Shown here: piece after piece, positions 39,961 through 54,505 of the stretch
Position numbering within the stretch: position 1 is the first letter of the stretch
Layout: every line of letters starts with the position of its first letter
Origin: Tillus elongatus
Lineage: Eukaryota > Arthropoda > Insecta > Coleoptera > Cleridae
Length of the DNA stretch: 64,000 bases
NCBI GenBank assembly: GCA_964006375.1
Contig: OZ023265.1
Location: 113,291,084-113,355,083, forward strand
Direction of reading: 5' to 3'
The notes under the pieces: model-generated
The model's input: the letters and a program-made list of their open reading frames with translations, nothing else
Database searches by the model: none
What the model was told of the DNA's origin: nothing
Position numbers and translations under genes: made by a program

Positions 39961-41188
39961 GATGCCTGTCTCCTGATTGTTTCTCTCTCATTTCTCAAAT
40001 GTGTTTTTTGAAGAAGTTCTGTCTAATTTGAAGCATTCTTGTTTACTGTACTATGTTACATATCTAATTTGAATAACATTTTAATTTTTTGTTTGGATAT
40101 TCTACGCCACTGACAGCCCTAGCTATTTTGTCAAATATTGCTTTCAATAGGTACAAACAACAAATTTTTATTGTAGAAAAATTCGAATTTTATTGGTCTC
40201 AAAATGTGAAAAGGGGGGTTAGAGGGGTGGATATTTTAGTCCTATAACCAGAAAGTGTAGGAAAAGCTACTGTTGGTTACTGTTTTTGTACTCCAGGACT
40301 GTCTCTCTTCAAGGAATGGATTTTTGACGAGAAGAATTAAGGCTGAGTTCAGCATATGGTGAAAACAGAGCATGTTTATCAAGCTACAGCTACTGGTTAT
40401 GATTAAAGTTATATCAATAATCATTAATATCCGATAAACTGTCCCCACCTAAAGCGCTATCTACATTGCTTACTTTGTACTTGATTTGCTTACACTTTTC
40501 TGAATTATACGTAGTCCATGGTTTGTCATGGCATGTTAGTTTAAGTCATAGCTATGGTATTACTTTTGAAAGTTTGTATTTGTTTACATTGTTTTAATTG
40601 GAAACCAGAATTTTATTGAATAAATATTGTTAAAGTAATCAAATGAGTTTGTTTTTGTCAGTATTTGTAAATAGCACTTTGTCTTTCTATTTATTCCAAG
40701 CAAATAAATTTTGGAATCAGGTTAATTTAAAGTTTAGTTTGCGAGGCGGCAACCACATACCTCCTTATTAAAAATTAAACCCGAGGGCAAACTTTTTAGG
40801 AAAATTATAGGGATGTATTGAATGTCATATATCTACTATGTAAACCTTATATTTTTACAAACAGCAATCGATGGGGTTGTTAAAAACTGTAAAAGGTGTT
40901 TCATTTTTTCTGTTTGAAAACAATGAAACAGGGTCTTTTACGTAATTGGTTCGTTAGCGTTTAGATGGGTAAAGTATCAATTATGACCTGTAAATTTCGT
41001 TGCCTAGGTAACCACCACTGAGCTTGAAAAGGAACATATTTTTATTCCGCTGACACCAAGTTGATGTCAACTACGTTATTCTAAATAGAACCCCCCCATT
41101 ATATTTTTGCATTTTTAGATTTACCCTGTCATTTCAAAGAGATTCTTACGACTTGCGGCAACTTTAAATTTTCATATGTAGTATTTCT
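39961..41188. other. No gene recognised
   Basis: AT-rich sequence with no clear repeat boundary or reading frame, up to the Polinton target duplication. Confidence 0.5.
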
Positions 41189-41194
41189 GTCACC
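41189..41194. other. Target-site duplication, left (GTCACC)
   Basis: Exact match to 46583-46588, immediately outside the terminal AG/CT. Confidence 0.88.
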
Positions 41195-42191
41195 AGTAGA
41201 TAGTCCGCCACCCTAGCCCACCCTCTCCACTTTTTCTGCGCATGCGTTAACAAATGACGTCACGACGGCGGGAGTCAGCAGTCATATGTCATCTGTCAGC
41301 TGACGTCACATGGTCCAAGATGGTTGCTAACCTGTCATATGTCAGCTGACATCACATTTTCTAAGCCTGTCAGGTGACAGCTGACGTCACATGTTCCTGT
41401 CATCTGTCAGCTAACGTCACATGGATGGCGGGAGTCATCTGTAATCTGGTCGCGGTACATGTTTCGTCGCTGTCCCTATCTGTCAGCGGGTGGCGGGCGT
41501 CATCTGCCATCTGGTCGCGGGGTGCCGCAACCGGCCATCTGGTCGCGGGTACCAGATATCCGTGCCGGCGCGCCGGCCATCTGGTCGCGGGTATCCGGCC
41601 ATCTGGTCGCGGGTGTCCGGCCATCTGGTGGCGGGTGTCCGGCCATCTGGTCGCGGGTGTCTGGCCATCTGGTCGCGGGTGTCTGGCCATCTGGTTGAGG
41701 GTAACCTGTCAGTTTACATGTTCCAAGAGGGTTTGCCGCTACCCGAAGGTTTGTTAGGAGCTCAGCACGTGTTAATTTGAGGTTAAGTCGGACATATAAG
41801 CATTCTGCTTCCCACTATCCGAGAATGTTAGGTTAAGACACACACATGTGTTGTTTGTAAGGTTATGCCGGCTGCTGCCCGCTAGCCGACTGTGTTCTTA
41901 GGTTATTGGTTGCCAAGCAACAGTCTCACAACATGTTGTATTATATGTTGAATGTGTGTACACATGCTTGTTTGTTATGAGCTTACCATGTGAAAATTTG
42001 TGGTTAGGTTCAGCTGTTTGCTAAGGTTAAGTGCTGTGTGGTGTGTTTGTTTCAGGGTTACTATGTTAGTTTGGTGGGAAATTTGAATTTTATCGAAAAG
42101 GCCTGCGCGTGTGCAGATTACATACATTTGTTGGAGCTATTAGTATTATTATTATTCTGTACTCTGCACACACACACACACACACACACAT
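41195..42191 (+). repeat. Left terminal inverted repeat (~1 kb)
   Basis: Pairs with 45651-46582 throughout, ending in a (CA)n tract. It is GC-rich in its outer half and contains three TGACGTCA palindromes (41255, 41301, 41382), repeated TGTCAGCTGACGTCACATG-like modules, and a 22-bp minisatellite. Differences from the other TIR are mainly copy-number changes. Confidence 0.93.
41573..41704 (+). repeat. 22-bp minisatellite in left TIR (6 units)
   Basis: Unit CCGGCCATCTGGTCGCGGGT plus two bases, starting at 41573, 41595, 41617, 41639, 41661 and 41683. Related single copies lie just upstream. Confidence 0.93.
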
Positions 42192-42262
42192 AGAGAAGGA
42201 TAGCTAGTTGAGAATTGAAATGGACAGAGATAGAGACAACTAATTTGTTTTATTAAAAATAT

Positions 42263-42345
42263 ATCGAAGTGGTAGGCCAAATTCGAACCCGTTACCTCAG
42301 AATAACGAACAAACAGCTCAAGACACTGAGCTATCGAAGTATATA
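42263..42345 (-). other. tRNA-like A/B box sequence
   Basis: On the minus strand TAGCTCAGTGT (A box) and GGTTCGAAT (B box) have tRNA spacing and a D stem GCTC/GAGC. The acceptor, anticodon and T stems do not pair, so it is a relic or SINE head, not a working tRNA. Confidence 0.4.
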
Positions 42346-42879
42346 AATATTGTACTGTTACAGCGGCTCTATATATAAAAACAACTGTCTTTTGAATTAA
42401 TATGTAAATTGCAGACTTTTGAATAACACAGCCAACGCATTTATTGTGTATATGTATCTAAGCACCGTTGTACAGATTACAACGAAAATATGAGTGAGAA
42501 TATTATGGGTGACCTATATAGGATATATTGTTACTAAATTAATAATATACTGGCTGTTTGAACTTAATACAATTATTGAATTATGTAACAAGAGCTTCTG
42601 GAGTAAATAACGCACTGTCTAATAGGTAGAAAATCCAGTTTTATACATATCAAAACAAATAAAGCACCAAACGTAAATAAACAAACATACTCGAATACCC
42701 AAACATCTGGTACGTATCACGCTAACGTTTTCATTCTCTTCAAGCAAGATGAAACCAATTTAAAACATGTGTACAACGATCATGTGACCACTGATATGGA
42801 GCTTAAACAATTTAAAAGTATATGCTGCCGATGCTGGAAAGACAATAAGTAATCTAACTGGTTACAACCAATGTTAGAC

Positions 42880-43083
42880 AGGACAGACAGGCAGCTGTCT
42901 AACAGCTGTTTAAGAGGACAGACAGCTGTCTAGCAGGACAGACAGACATCATATACAGCTGTCGTGATAAATAAGAAGAAGACATGCACCAAGACGGAGT
43001 CAGTTTACCTCAAACCACCACACAGCTTGTATCGCTCTAACAAGTGATTAGACCAGCAGGTAACAACAACTAACTTTAGCACG
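42880..43083 (+). promoter_or_regulatory. Candidate promoter of the first Polinton gene
   Basis: Repeated GGACAGACAGCTGTC palindromic words at 42885-42960, a GATAAATAAG TATA-like word near 42965, and TCAGTT, an arthropod initiator match, near 43001, about 80 bp before the ATG at 43084. Confidence 0.35.
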
Positions 43084-44002
43084 ATGGAGGTGATGGGTAA
43101 GCAAGAGAGAAAAGTTAAGAAAAGGATTTTACAACTTGCTGAAAATATCCGAAAAAATCATTTACTGCTTAAGCTTAGTAGAGCTGAGAATAATAATGCT
43201 CTGCAACGTTTATATAAACCAATTGTTGAGCCGTTAAGTGAAATATCCAAAAACACATCAACACTGCAGCAGCAGCCACCAGTGGCTGAACAAATCAAAG
43301 AAAAAGTTGATATACCAGAAACGAAACCCAAAGTTGAGTTCCTTAAAGATCATGAAGTTTCTGAAGCCAAACCAGGGGAGGAGACAAGTTCCGATGAGAA
43401 TACCCCAACATTTGAAGAGCTTGAGGCAGAGCTATAAACTATCACAGCCAACCCAGCATATCAAGAATTTTTAGAGCAATATCCTGAACGAGTTCGGTAT
43501 TATGTAGACAAGTATTTTACTGAACCACCGAGACTTGCTACCATTGATCAAACGTATGGTGCTCGCTACGCTAAAGATACTGGTAGCTGGAGTCTTAGAC
43601 TTTACTGATGATGACATTCTACTGGGTCAAAGAAGATATCCGCAAACACAAGGCCTGCTAGAATTGATATTTATGAAAACACCTATGGGGTACACGTATG
43701 ACAATCTTCAACACTATAGAGATATTCTAGAAGCAACTAGTGTTCATAAAATGAACTACGATCCCAACGCACGAACCAAGGGTTGTTCCTCGGAAAAATA
43801 TCTGACTCTAATAAAACCAGTTATAAACCCACGAGGGCGAAAATCCTCAACTCAAGGTTTTGGTTACGCCTACGACGACGACGACAACGACGACGACAAC
43901 GACGACGACAACGACGACAACGACGACAACGACGACAACGACGACGACAATGACGACAACGACGCCCATACCACACATCTTAACAAAAAGACAAAAGACT
44001 GA
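43084..44002 (+). pseudogene. Polinton-borne gene A, DUF8207-like, broken
   Basis: ATG at 43084 opens 117 codons: a basic N-terminus ('KQERKVKKRILQLAENIRKN'), then a Pro/Glu/Lys-rich linker. A TAA stands at 43435-43437, after which the frame stays readable. A frame change near 43590-43605 leads into 43535-44002 ('DDILLGQRRYPQTQGLLELIF', 'DNLQHYRDILEATSVHKMNYD'). The second part resembles, from memory, an uncharacterised insect family labelled DUF8207. The C-terminus is a run of Asp/Asn from a GACGACAAC repeat, then a Lys-rich tail. Function unknown; a virion or DNA-binding role is only a guess. The stop and frameshift mean no full product. Confidence 0.6.
43866..43965 (+). repeat. GACGACAAC trinucleotide-based repeat, coding
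   Basis: About 100 bp of GAC/AAC codons encoding Asp/Asn; it would expand and contract easily. Confidence 0.9.
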
Positions 44003-44255
44003 ATCTAAAGCTCAGAGTGATAGCAGCAGCAGCACTAACAACTATATGATCCAAAATAACAAACAAATAGCATATGTGTATTGAAATGACATAAACGAGT
44101 TTGTTGATAGACTTAGACTTTTAGTGGCTTTCCAAGTTGTTGCTGGTAATAATGCTTATTACAACTAAATTCAGTCAATCTTGGAAGAAAGCTAGTGTTA
44201 TCGCCTAGTAAACCTACATAAGGTCATATATGGCTCTCTATTGCTTAGTATAAAA

Positions 44256-44853
44256 ATGTCTATCGATAAGTTCGGACGTTAAAAATTATCGAAAGAGAGA
44301 CTTTCCCCAGAACAGCAAGTGGTGATTTCTATGTGCAGCGCCGTAGATTGTGTAACCTCGCCGACCCTATCGATTCCAGAGATGGAGTAACTAAAACATT
44401 TGTTGATGCGTGGGTGGACAACTATCAGAACAATAAAGCTGAGTATCTGAAGAATAAAGATGAAGTGATCCAAAAACTAATAGCCATACTGCTAGAGGCT
44501 GTGCACAAGCCAGAGTTGGAAGATTTGAAAAATGTATTTGAACAGAAATTGAACAAATTAACCAAGACCATCACAGCTCAAGTTTTAAAATATATCGATC
44601 TGTCAAAGAACCACAAGCTGAAGAAGAAGTTGGGTGAAATATGCAGAAATCTAAAAGATTTGCACTACAAGTGGATACTTTTAAATTCAACATCGCCATG
44701 AAGCGTCGCCAACGACAACAACACCAACGTAACGAAGAACCATCCGATGCTGAGAATTCTATAAATGAATTCAAACAACCGGCAAGAATTGTAAAACGTA
44801 AGCGTACCATACTTAAAGGCTGGAATGGCTTGTGGCAGATTGATTTGACCTAG
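44256..44853 (+). pseudogene. Polinton-borne gene B, broken
   Basis: ATG at 44256 starts 'MSIDKFGR' then hits TAA. The continuation is in another frame (44333-44701), with 'QRRRLCNLADPIDSRDGVTKTFVD', a motif like the 'NLADP.D..DAVTK.YVD' segment of phage tail-fibre proteins. It is followed by a helical, charged region with heptad-like spacing ('LKNVFEQKLNKLTKTITAQVLKYI'). A further frame (44641-44853) with a basic end ('ARIVKRKRTILKGWNGLWQIDL') may be its true C-terminus after a second frameshift. AATAAA follows at about 44876. Possibly a structural or attachment protein; this is inference from one motif. Confidence 0.5.
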
Positions 44854-44967
44854 TTTACACGCTTGCACTTTGAATCAAATAAAAGTATTTGTTATAATTA
44901 CTGTGTTTTTATTTTAGACTACAATTAAAAATTATTTCGCGAATCAATACTATCCTGAATAAATCAA

Positions 44968-45176
44968 GTATGTAGCAGTTGTAGGCGATAAGTGAGCTGG
45001 CTCGGCTGGAACAGATATCGCATCGTTTTCAGTCTGCGCCGCACTCATTAGGGGTCCGGTATTCCGGTCCCCTAGAGGTAACTCTAGCTTGTTGTTGTAA
45101 TAGGCAATAAGTGGGCTCCTTCAGGTGGAACAGATATCGCATCGTTTTCAGTCTGCGCTCCACTCATGTTTTGACC
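44968..45176. repeat. ~119-bp imperfect tandem duplication near KilA-N gene
   Basis: GGAACAGATATCGCATCG and GTTTTCAGTCTGCGC recur at 45008 and 45127. A third, more diverged start of the unit lies at about 45177-45220. Confidence 0.8.
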
Positions 45177-45430
45177 ATGTATGTGGCGGTTGTCGATAAT
45201 AAGGGGACGCCTTCGGTTGGAACATTTGGGTAGACGGTATACCCACTACCCAAATGTTCCTTTAAACTATTGTTGTAATAGGCAATCAACTCTTTAGTGT
45301 TCAGCCAAGACCTGAATCTTGTGTCACCGCTGTTGCACAGTTTTGCTGCATTAAAATAACCAGTATTCTTATCTATAATAATTTGAAAGTCTCTACATTT
45401 ATGTATCCAACAGTCTGTTATTTCAAACAA
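45164..45430 (-). pseudogene. KilA-N domain gene, truncated
   Basis: Minus-strand frame from ATG at 45430: 'MFEITDCWIHK..DFQIIIDKNTGYFNAAKLCNSG..RFRSWLNTKELIAYYN'. The 'G.F.A.KLC..G...F..WL' pattern is the KilA-N fold, a DNA-binding domain common in large DNA viruses, phages and some eukaryotic mobile elements. The domain breaks off after about 55 residues into sequence made by a perfect hairpin (45219-45259) and the 119-bp duplication, so the C-terminus is probably lost or rearranged. It converges with genes A and B. Confidence 0.72.
45219..45259. repeat. Perfect 15-bp hairpin
   Basis: GGAACATTTGGGTAG (45219-45233) and its exact inverse CTACCCAAATGTTCC (45245-45259) with an 11-base loop. 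Confidence 0.92.
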
Positions 45431-45524
45431 TAAGGTATATGTCAGTCAGTTTGTTTACTCGTTTGCGTATGGTGTGTGACAGATGTTAAACAGCAACGGT
45501 CTTCCGTTCAAACAACCAGTACCA

Positions 45525-45649
<125 letters not shown>

Positions 45650-45650
45650 G

Positions 45651-46582
45651 TGGGTGTGTGTGTGTGTGTGTGCAGAGTACAGAATAACAATAATAATAGC
45701 TCCAGCAAATGTATGTACTCTGCACATGCGCAGACCTTTTCGATAATGTTCAAATTTCCCGCCAAACTAATATAGCAGCCCTAAAACAAACACACCATCA
45801 AACATACAGCACTTAACCTTAGCAAACAGCTGAACCTAATCACAAATTTTCACATAATAAGCTCATAACAAACAAGCATGTGTACAGACATTCAACATAT
45901 AGCACAACATGTTGTGAGACTGTTGCTTGGCAACCAATAACCTAAGAACACAGTCGGCTAGCGGGCAGCAGCCGGCATAACCTTACAAACAACACATGTG
46001 TGTGTGTCTTTACCTAACATTCTCGGATAGTGGGAAGCAGAATGCTTATATGTCCGACTTAACCTCAAATTAACACGTGCTGAGCTCCTAACAAACCTTC
46101 GGCTAGCGGCAAACCCTCTTGGAACATGTAAACTGGCAGGTTACCCTCAACCAGATGGCCAGACACCCGCGACCAGATGGCCGGCGCGCCGGCGCGGATA
46201 TCTGGTACCCGCGACCAGATGGCCGGTTGCGGCGCCCTGCGACCAGATGGCAGATAACACCCGCCACCCGCTGACAGGTAGTGACAGCGACGGAACTGTC
46301 CCGTGACCAGATGACAGATGACTCCCGCCATCCATGTGACGTTAGCTGACAGATGACAGGATAATGGGACGTCAGCTGTCAGATGACAGCTGACAGGGGG
46401 CACCTGACAGGCTTAGAACATGTGACGTCAGCTGACATATGACAGGTTAGCAACCATCTTGGAACATGTGACGTCAGCTGACAGATGATATCTGACTGCT
46501 GACTCCCGCCGTCGTGACGTCATTTGTTAACCCATGCGCAGAAAAAGTGGAGGGGATGGGCGAGGGTGGCGGAATATCTGCT
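45651..46582 (-). repeat. Right terminal inverted repeat (~0.93 kb)
   Basis: Inverted counterpart of 41195-42191. It has the same CRE palindromes (about 46423, 46469, 46515) but only two of the 22-bp units against six on the left. Confidence 0.93.
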
Positions 46583-46588
46583 GTCACC
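46583..46588. other. Target-site duplication, right (GTCACC)
   Basis: Exact match to 41189-41194. Confidence 0.88.

Positions 46589-49925
<3,337 letters not shown>

Positions 49926-50004
<79 letters not shown>
49926..50004. repeat. (TA)n microsatellite
   Basis: About 79 bp of TA. Confidence 0.96.
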
Positions 50005-50007
<3 letters not shown>

Positions 50008-50639
50008 ATTGTTGCTCAAATAGGCTGAAGAAGACAATATGCATTGAATAAATTACCTAAACAATTTGTCATAGATATCAGTAAACTTATTTTCTTTCTT
50101 TTAAACAGTTAAAAGTGTTCTTAGACTGATAAATAATAGTGTGTTGAATTATTTTCCACTAGTCGTTTTTTTACACTTTGATAAAACGATAAATAACAAA
50201 ACAGTTATAAGACTTTTTTTATAATATTCAATAGCTATATTTACAATGTATCAAATTTTAGCTCTTCATTTAAATATTAATTACCTATATATGAAATATC
50301 AATAGACTCAATCAATATTAACAGCATATGAAAACCTTGTTCTTGAATGTTTATAAAACTAATTACAATAAATTACTTTTGTTACAAAATATCTGTATTC
50401 ATTTCTACGTTATGCATAGGAACTACTGCTTTATTTATTATAATGATTTTTCAATGATCAATAAAACCAAAAATTACATTAATGACGGTTTGGATAACAT
50501 CAATTATACAGTTACCAACACAATTAATCGTCAAAACCAACTTTTTTTTCAGAATCATCAAATCTTAGTCCTTAAAAAATCGAATTCCAAATGTGCCGAC
50601 TTTAAACTTTTTTCAGCCTATTTAAAAGACCGATAGAAT
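50005..50639. other. No gene recognised
   Basis: Very AT-rich; the 102-codon frame at 50328-50636 is Asn/Lys/Tyr/Phe-rich in the way of chance frames in AT-rich DNA. Confidence 0.5.
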
Positions 50640-51950
50640 GGCAAAATCGTAATGGCGGTTAATCAATGGGAGGCACTGATCTTGTGTATTAACTGATCTT
50701 CTACTTTCAACCTCAACCCGCGCACAAATAAGTGGGCAGTCAGGACAATTTTTGATGCTTAGGTGGCTACATCCTAGATTATGTGGAAGAAAGATTGCCA
50801 GACATTGGGTGCGAATCTTAAAGAAACAACAGCTCAAGCCCAAATTGGAGAATCTCTCCCAGCATTCACAGACAACTTTAAAGTGACCAGGACTAACCAC
50901 AGGACCAAGAATAACCACAAAAATAAATCTTTTTTTTAGTTCACACTTCTTAACTCTTTGATCTACTTTGACCTCAAACAGCAATAACTAGATTGTGAGC
51001 AAATGCTAACACTTGCAAATTCTGGGGGAGACCAAAAAGCTCAGCGAGATTTGGCAAGCGGGACTCCACTGGCAACATCCTGGAAATGAAAGATTGCCAA
51101 AACTTGGTTGCTAGTTTCAAAGAAGCAACTATTCAAACCCGAAATTTAAAAATCTATTCTAGCATCCACAGGCTACGCTGAAAGCTACCAGGGTCACACT
51201 CCAAGAATAATCCCCAAAATAAATCCATTTTTTAGTTCACGCTCCTTAACTCTTTGATCTACTTCGATCTCAAGAAGCAACAACTTAAGTGTAAAAAAGT
51301 GTTGGTACATGCAAATTCAGAGGTGACTCAAAAACACATCGAGACGTAGCAAGCGAGACTCCAGTGGAAACATCTTAGATTGAAAACGATTGCCAAAAAG
51401 CGAGGGGCAGCTTTAAACAACTGTTTAAACCCAAAATTGGAGAATCTACCCTGGCATCCACAAACTACGCTGAAAGTGACCAGGATAACACTCTAAGAAT
51501 AACCACCAAAATAAATGCATTTTTTAGTTCACACTTCTCAACACCTTGATCTACTCTGACCTTAAACAGCAATAACTTGAATATGAGAAAACGTTAATAC
51601 TTGAAATCTGAAAGGTGACCAAAAAACTCATCAAGATGTGGCAAGCGAGACCCCAGCGGCAATATCCTAGATTTTGTAGAGAGAATATTGTCCGAAATTG
51701 GGTGTCAATTTTAAGTAAACAACTGTTCAAACCCCAAATTGGAGACCCTATTCTAGCATCCACAGACTACGCTAAAAGTGACCAGGGTAAAACTACAAGA
51801 ATAATCACCAAAATAAATATATTTTATAGTTCACCCCTCTTAACTCTGATCAACTTGATCTCAAACAGCATTAACTTGTGTATGAGAAAGTGTTAGCAAT
51901 TTCAAATTCTGAAAGGTGACCAAAAAACTCATTGAAATGTATTAAGCGAG
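50640..51950. repeat. ~295-bp satellite, about four units
   Basis: The landmark AAATAAATCnTTTTTTTAG / AGTTCAC recurs at about 50922, 51217, 51508 and 51810 (spacings 295, 291, 302). Other shared words are GCATCCACAGACTACGCT, AAGTGACCAGGGT and AACTCTTTGATCTACTT. Units differ by roughly 15-25%. Confidence 0.88.
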
Positions 51951-52109
51951 AATGCACAATTTTTTTTTGTGAAAGATATAATAAATATTCCTGCATTACA
52001 AGTCACAGAAACGATTTATATTACATTTAAAAGAAAAAATAATATAATACTACCGAACTGACGTTCATTAAAATAAACAACTAACTAAATATAGATTGGA
52101 ACCTGTGAT

Positions 52110-52430
52110 GAGTACTAGTAAGTACACTTGGAGAACCCAAATTACCACAACACATTTAAATAAACCTGACGATGGTTTGACTAACGAAGTTAGCGTCATC
52201 ATAGGATGAAAAATTGTAAATTATCACAATGAAAGTGAATAGAAACCTAAAAAAAATTAAGCTTATAGATAAGTATACGTGGAGACTCCAAATCACCACA
52301 AGACATTTTTAAAAAGACCTTGTGATTCAGAATTTTTCATCCTCTGATGACTTGGGTACTGAAACGATCCTCGTTTTTTTTAATGTGTTGTGGTGATTTA
52401 GGTTCTCCAAGTATATTTATTAAAATGAAC
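52110..52430. mobile_element. Fold-back element related to Penelope 3' ends
   Basis: Left arm ACACTTGGAGAACCCAAATT...CACAACACATTTAAA and right arm TGTGTTGTGGTGATTTAGG...TTCTCCAAGTATA, with a second inner inverted piece. The left arm, read on the minus strand, has the best hammerhead-like core (52155-52200). Confidence 0.7.
52155..52205 (-). ncRNA. Hammerhead-like motif with stem II
   Basis: Minus strand: ATGATGA box (CTGATGA in relatives), C, stem GCTAAC with loop TTC and GTTAGT, then CAAAC (GAAAC in relatives) and CATCGTCAGG. Both core boxes carry one substitution in this copy. Confidence 0.35.
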
Positions 52431-53640
52431 AATTTCGCTTTGTTGTAAGGAATTATATATTAAGCTAAATATTCTATGGACAATAGACTAAACGATATTC
52501 TTTAAAAAGAACTAGATAACAATTTTTAAACATTCAATGCGTTTACTAAATACTCTTCCAAATTAAAAAAATATATATTATGATAGGCTGTTCTTAGAAG
52601 TTCGGGTCTCAGGACAACATCTCGTTATGTATGAGACGATAGGTCATTTCCATTCTGTTCTTATGATCTTTAATGCCCAATGAACACTGTTCATTTTACA
52701 AAAATACCTAGTTGCATGAGAGTCGTTATATTAGTATTATAATTTAAATGACAAATTTTGACTCTATTGCAATTTGTTCACAGTTATATGCCACTGTTAT
52801 ATGAAGCGTTTGTCGGAGTTACAATCCTTTTTCTGTTGCTCGTACGTTAGAGTGTTATCTAAATGTGATATCGGTAAATGGTTATCATAGATAAGTGAAA
52901 AAAAAAGAATATGTCGAAAGGAATGTTTTGATGAAAACGTGTTTAAATATTACATAGTTTACCATTAAAGATAAGTAAATGTTTATTCCGTTTAGCTGTG
53001 TGGATTTGTCTATTCTGTACATTTGTTTTGTTAGCGTTTTATACTCTACTCTATTTTTTGTTGCTCTCTAGGCATAACGTAGAAGATGTAACGTAAATAC
53101 AGTGTTCCGTGACAAATAAAACCGTAAAGTAAAAATCGCACTAATTATACCTAGCAAAAACAAGCATCTAGCAAAGTTAGAAATTTTAAGGAACGTATTG
53201 GTACTGTACAATGAAAGCATATAAGATATTGGAGAGAGGACTACTCTAACTTTGCTAGAGCCAAATAGTGCGAGACCTATAAGTCACAGTCCTACAACTA
53301 TACAAATATTTGTTTGTGTAGTGTAATTGGTCAGTGATATCACCATTAAAATAATGTTCTAATCCACCCTGCATTGTATTTTAAATACATATTCGTTCAA
53401 CAGTTTAAGAGGAAACTATAATAGGCGAAGAGTCGGCGATGTCTTTAATTACCATATATCACGAAAATCCGTTATTTTCAGAAACAATAGCAACGCTTGT
53501 GGAACTGCCTTTTTGCAAGAATGGATTCTAATCATCTTACCTCTTTAAATATTTACGTGCTCTAAAGCAAGTATATATAATATAAATACATATTTAATCC
53601 TTGTATACATCTTGGTGTTAGTTTATAAATTATATTTATT
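52431..53640. other. No gene recognised
   Basis: AT-rich. A 14-bp inverted pair CTAGCAAAGTTAGA / TCTAACTTTGCTAG (53168 and about 53246) encloses about 65 bp. No coding signal. Confidence 0.5.
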
Positions 53641-53647
53641 TAACAAG

Positions 53648-53695
53648 TACTGTATCTTAACAGCCTAAGCCTTTTAAGAGGGAGAAGATACAGTA
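53648..53695. repeat. 48-nt hairpin, unit 1 of a tandem pair
   Basis: TACTGTATCTT and AAGATACAGTA pair perfectly; inside is CCTAAGCCTTTTAAGAGG. It lies in a ~127-bp direct duplication. Confidence 0.85.
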
Positions 53696-53774
53696 TAAAA
53701 AATGTATATAGTCCATGATACAGATGAAATTGAAAATAATGGTCTTAATGTTTATTTTTCTTAAATTTATCAGA

Positions 53775-53822
53775 CACTGTATCCTAACAGTCTAAGCCTT
53801 TTAAGAGAAGGAAGATACAGTG
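53775..53822. repeat. 48-nt hairpin, unit 2, with compensating change
   Basis: CACTGTATC and GATACAGTG: compared with unit 1 the outermost T-A pair has become C-G, changed on both sides. The internal sequence is nearly the same. Confidence 0.85.
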
Positions 53823-54143
53823 TAAGAAGTAATACATAGATAAAATTTATGATCCAAATGAAAATAAAAATTAATCCAGCAAAACGAGCATGTATCAAAA
53901 CCAAAACCATATTTCTGAAATAAAAAAGTATGTACATTTTCCAGAGTCAAAGAGGGCAAAATAAAAAATATGAGGTTTGGAATTTATGCACCGAACAGTC
54001 AATAACTTGTAAGTTTGGGCACAAAGCGTAAAGGGCACAAGATTGCTGCAAACGCGTATAGGCCAAAGAGGGACAAAATACAACAGGATAACGTGTTCCT
54101 GACTGTTTTGCATCAGAAACCAACTCTGTGGTATTAATTAACA

Positions 54144-54496
54144 GTTTTTTTTTTTTTTTCAATTTTTACGTGGGTCTATTTCCGCGACTATGGACAATCC
54201 CCGCGCCAGGGAGAAATTTCACCTTACTATCCCGAACATTTTGCTGAACCCATGCCTTTCTGTAGGGACGGTAGAGATCTTTAACGTGCCTAACATATAA
54301 GCACGGCACCGAGGGCGTTACGCCTCCTCCAAAGGGCGGAATATGCAGACCTTAATTTTGCTCAAATATAACCACAACCTCGGTTAATGTTAATTTTATA
54401 GTGTATACTGAAGAAGTGAAAGGGAAACCCTGAGAATCGAATCCAATACCCTTGGCTTCAGAGGCACACGTTCTTACATCTTGACCACCAAAGCTC
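54144..54496 (-). mobile_element. tRNA-derived SINE, full length
   Basis: Minus strand, T-rich (A-tail) end on the left at 54144-54165 and tRNA-like head ending near 54496. Flanks TAATTAACA (54135-54143) and TAATTGACA (54497-54505) form a 9-bp duplication with one mismatch. The body shares CCTTTAACGTGCC-type words (reverse) with the other copies. Confidence 0.83.
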
Positions 54497-54505
54497 TAAT
54501 TGACA

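Noticed and set aside
41400..41780. Several overlapping frames of repeated 'GHLVAG' / 'ATRWPD' peptides in the left TIR
   Set aside because: They are the 22-bp minisatellite read in different frames, not a gene.
42263..42345. A tRNA gene on the minus strand inside the Polinton
   Set aside because: A and B boxes fit, but acceptor, anticodon and T stems do not pair; kept only as a tRNA-like relic.
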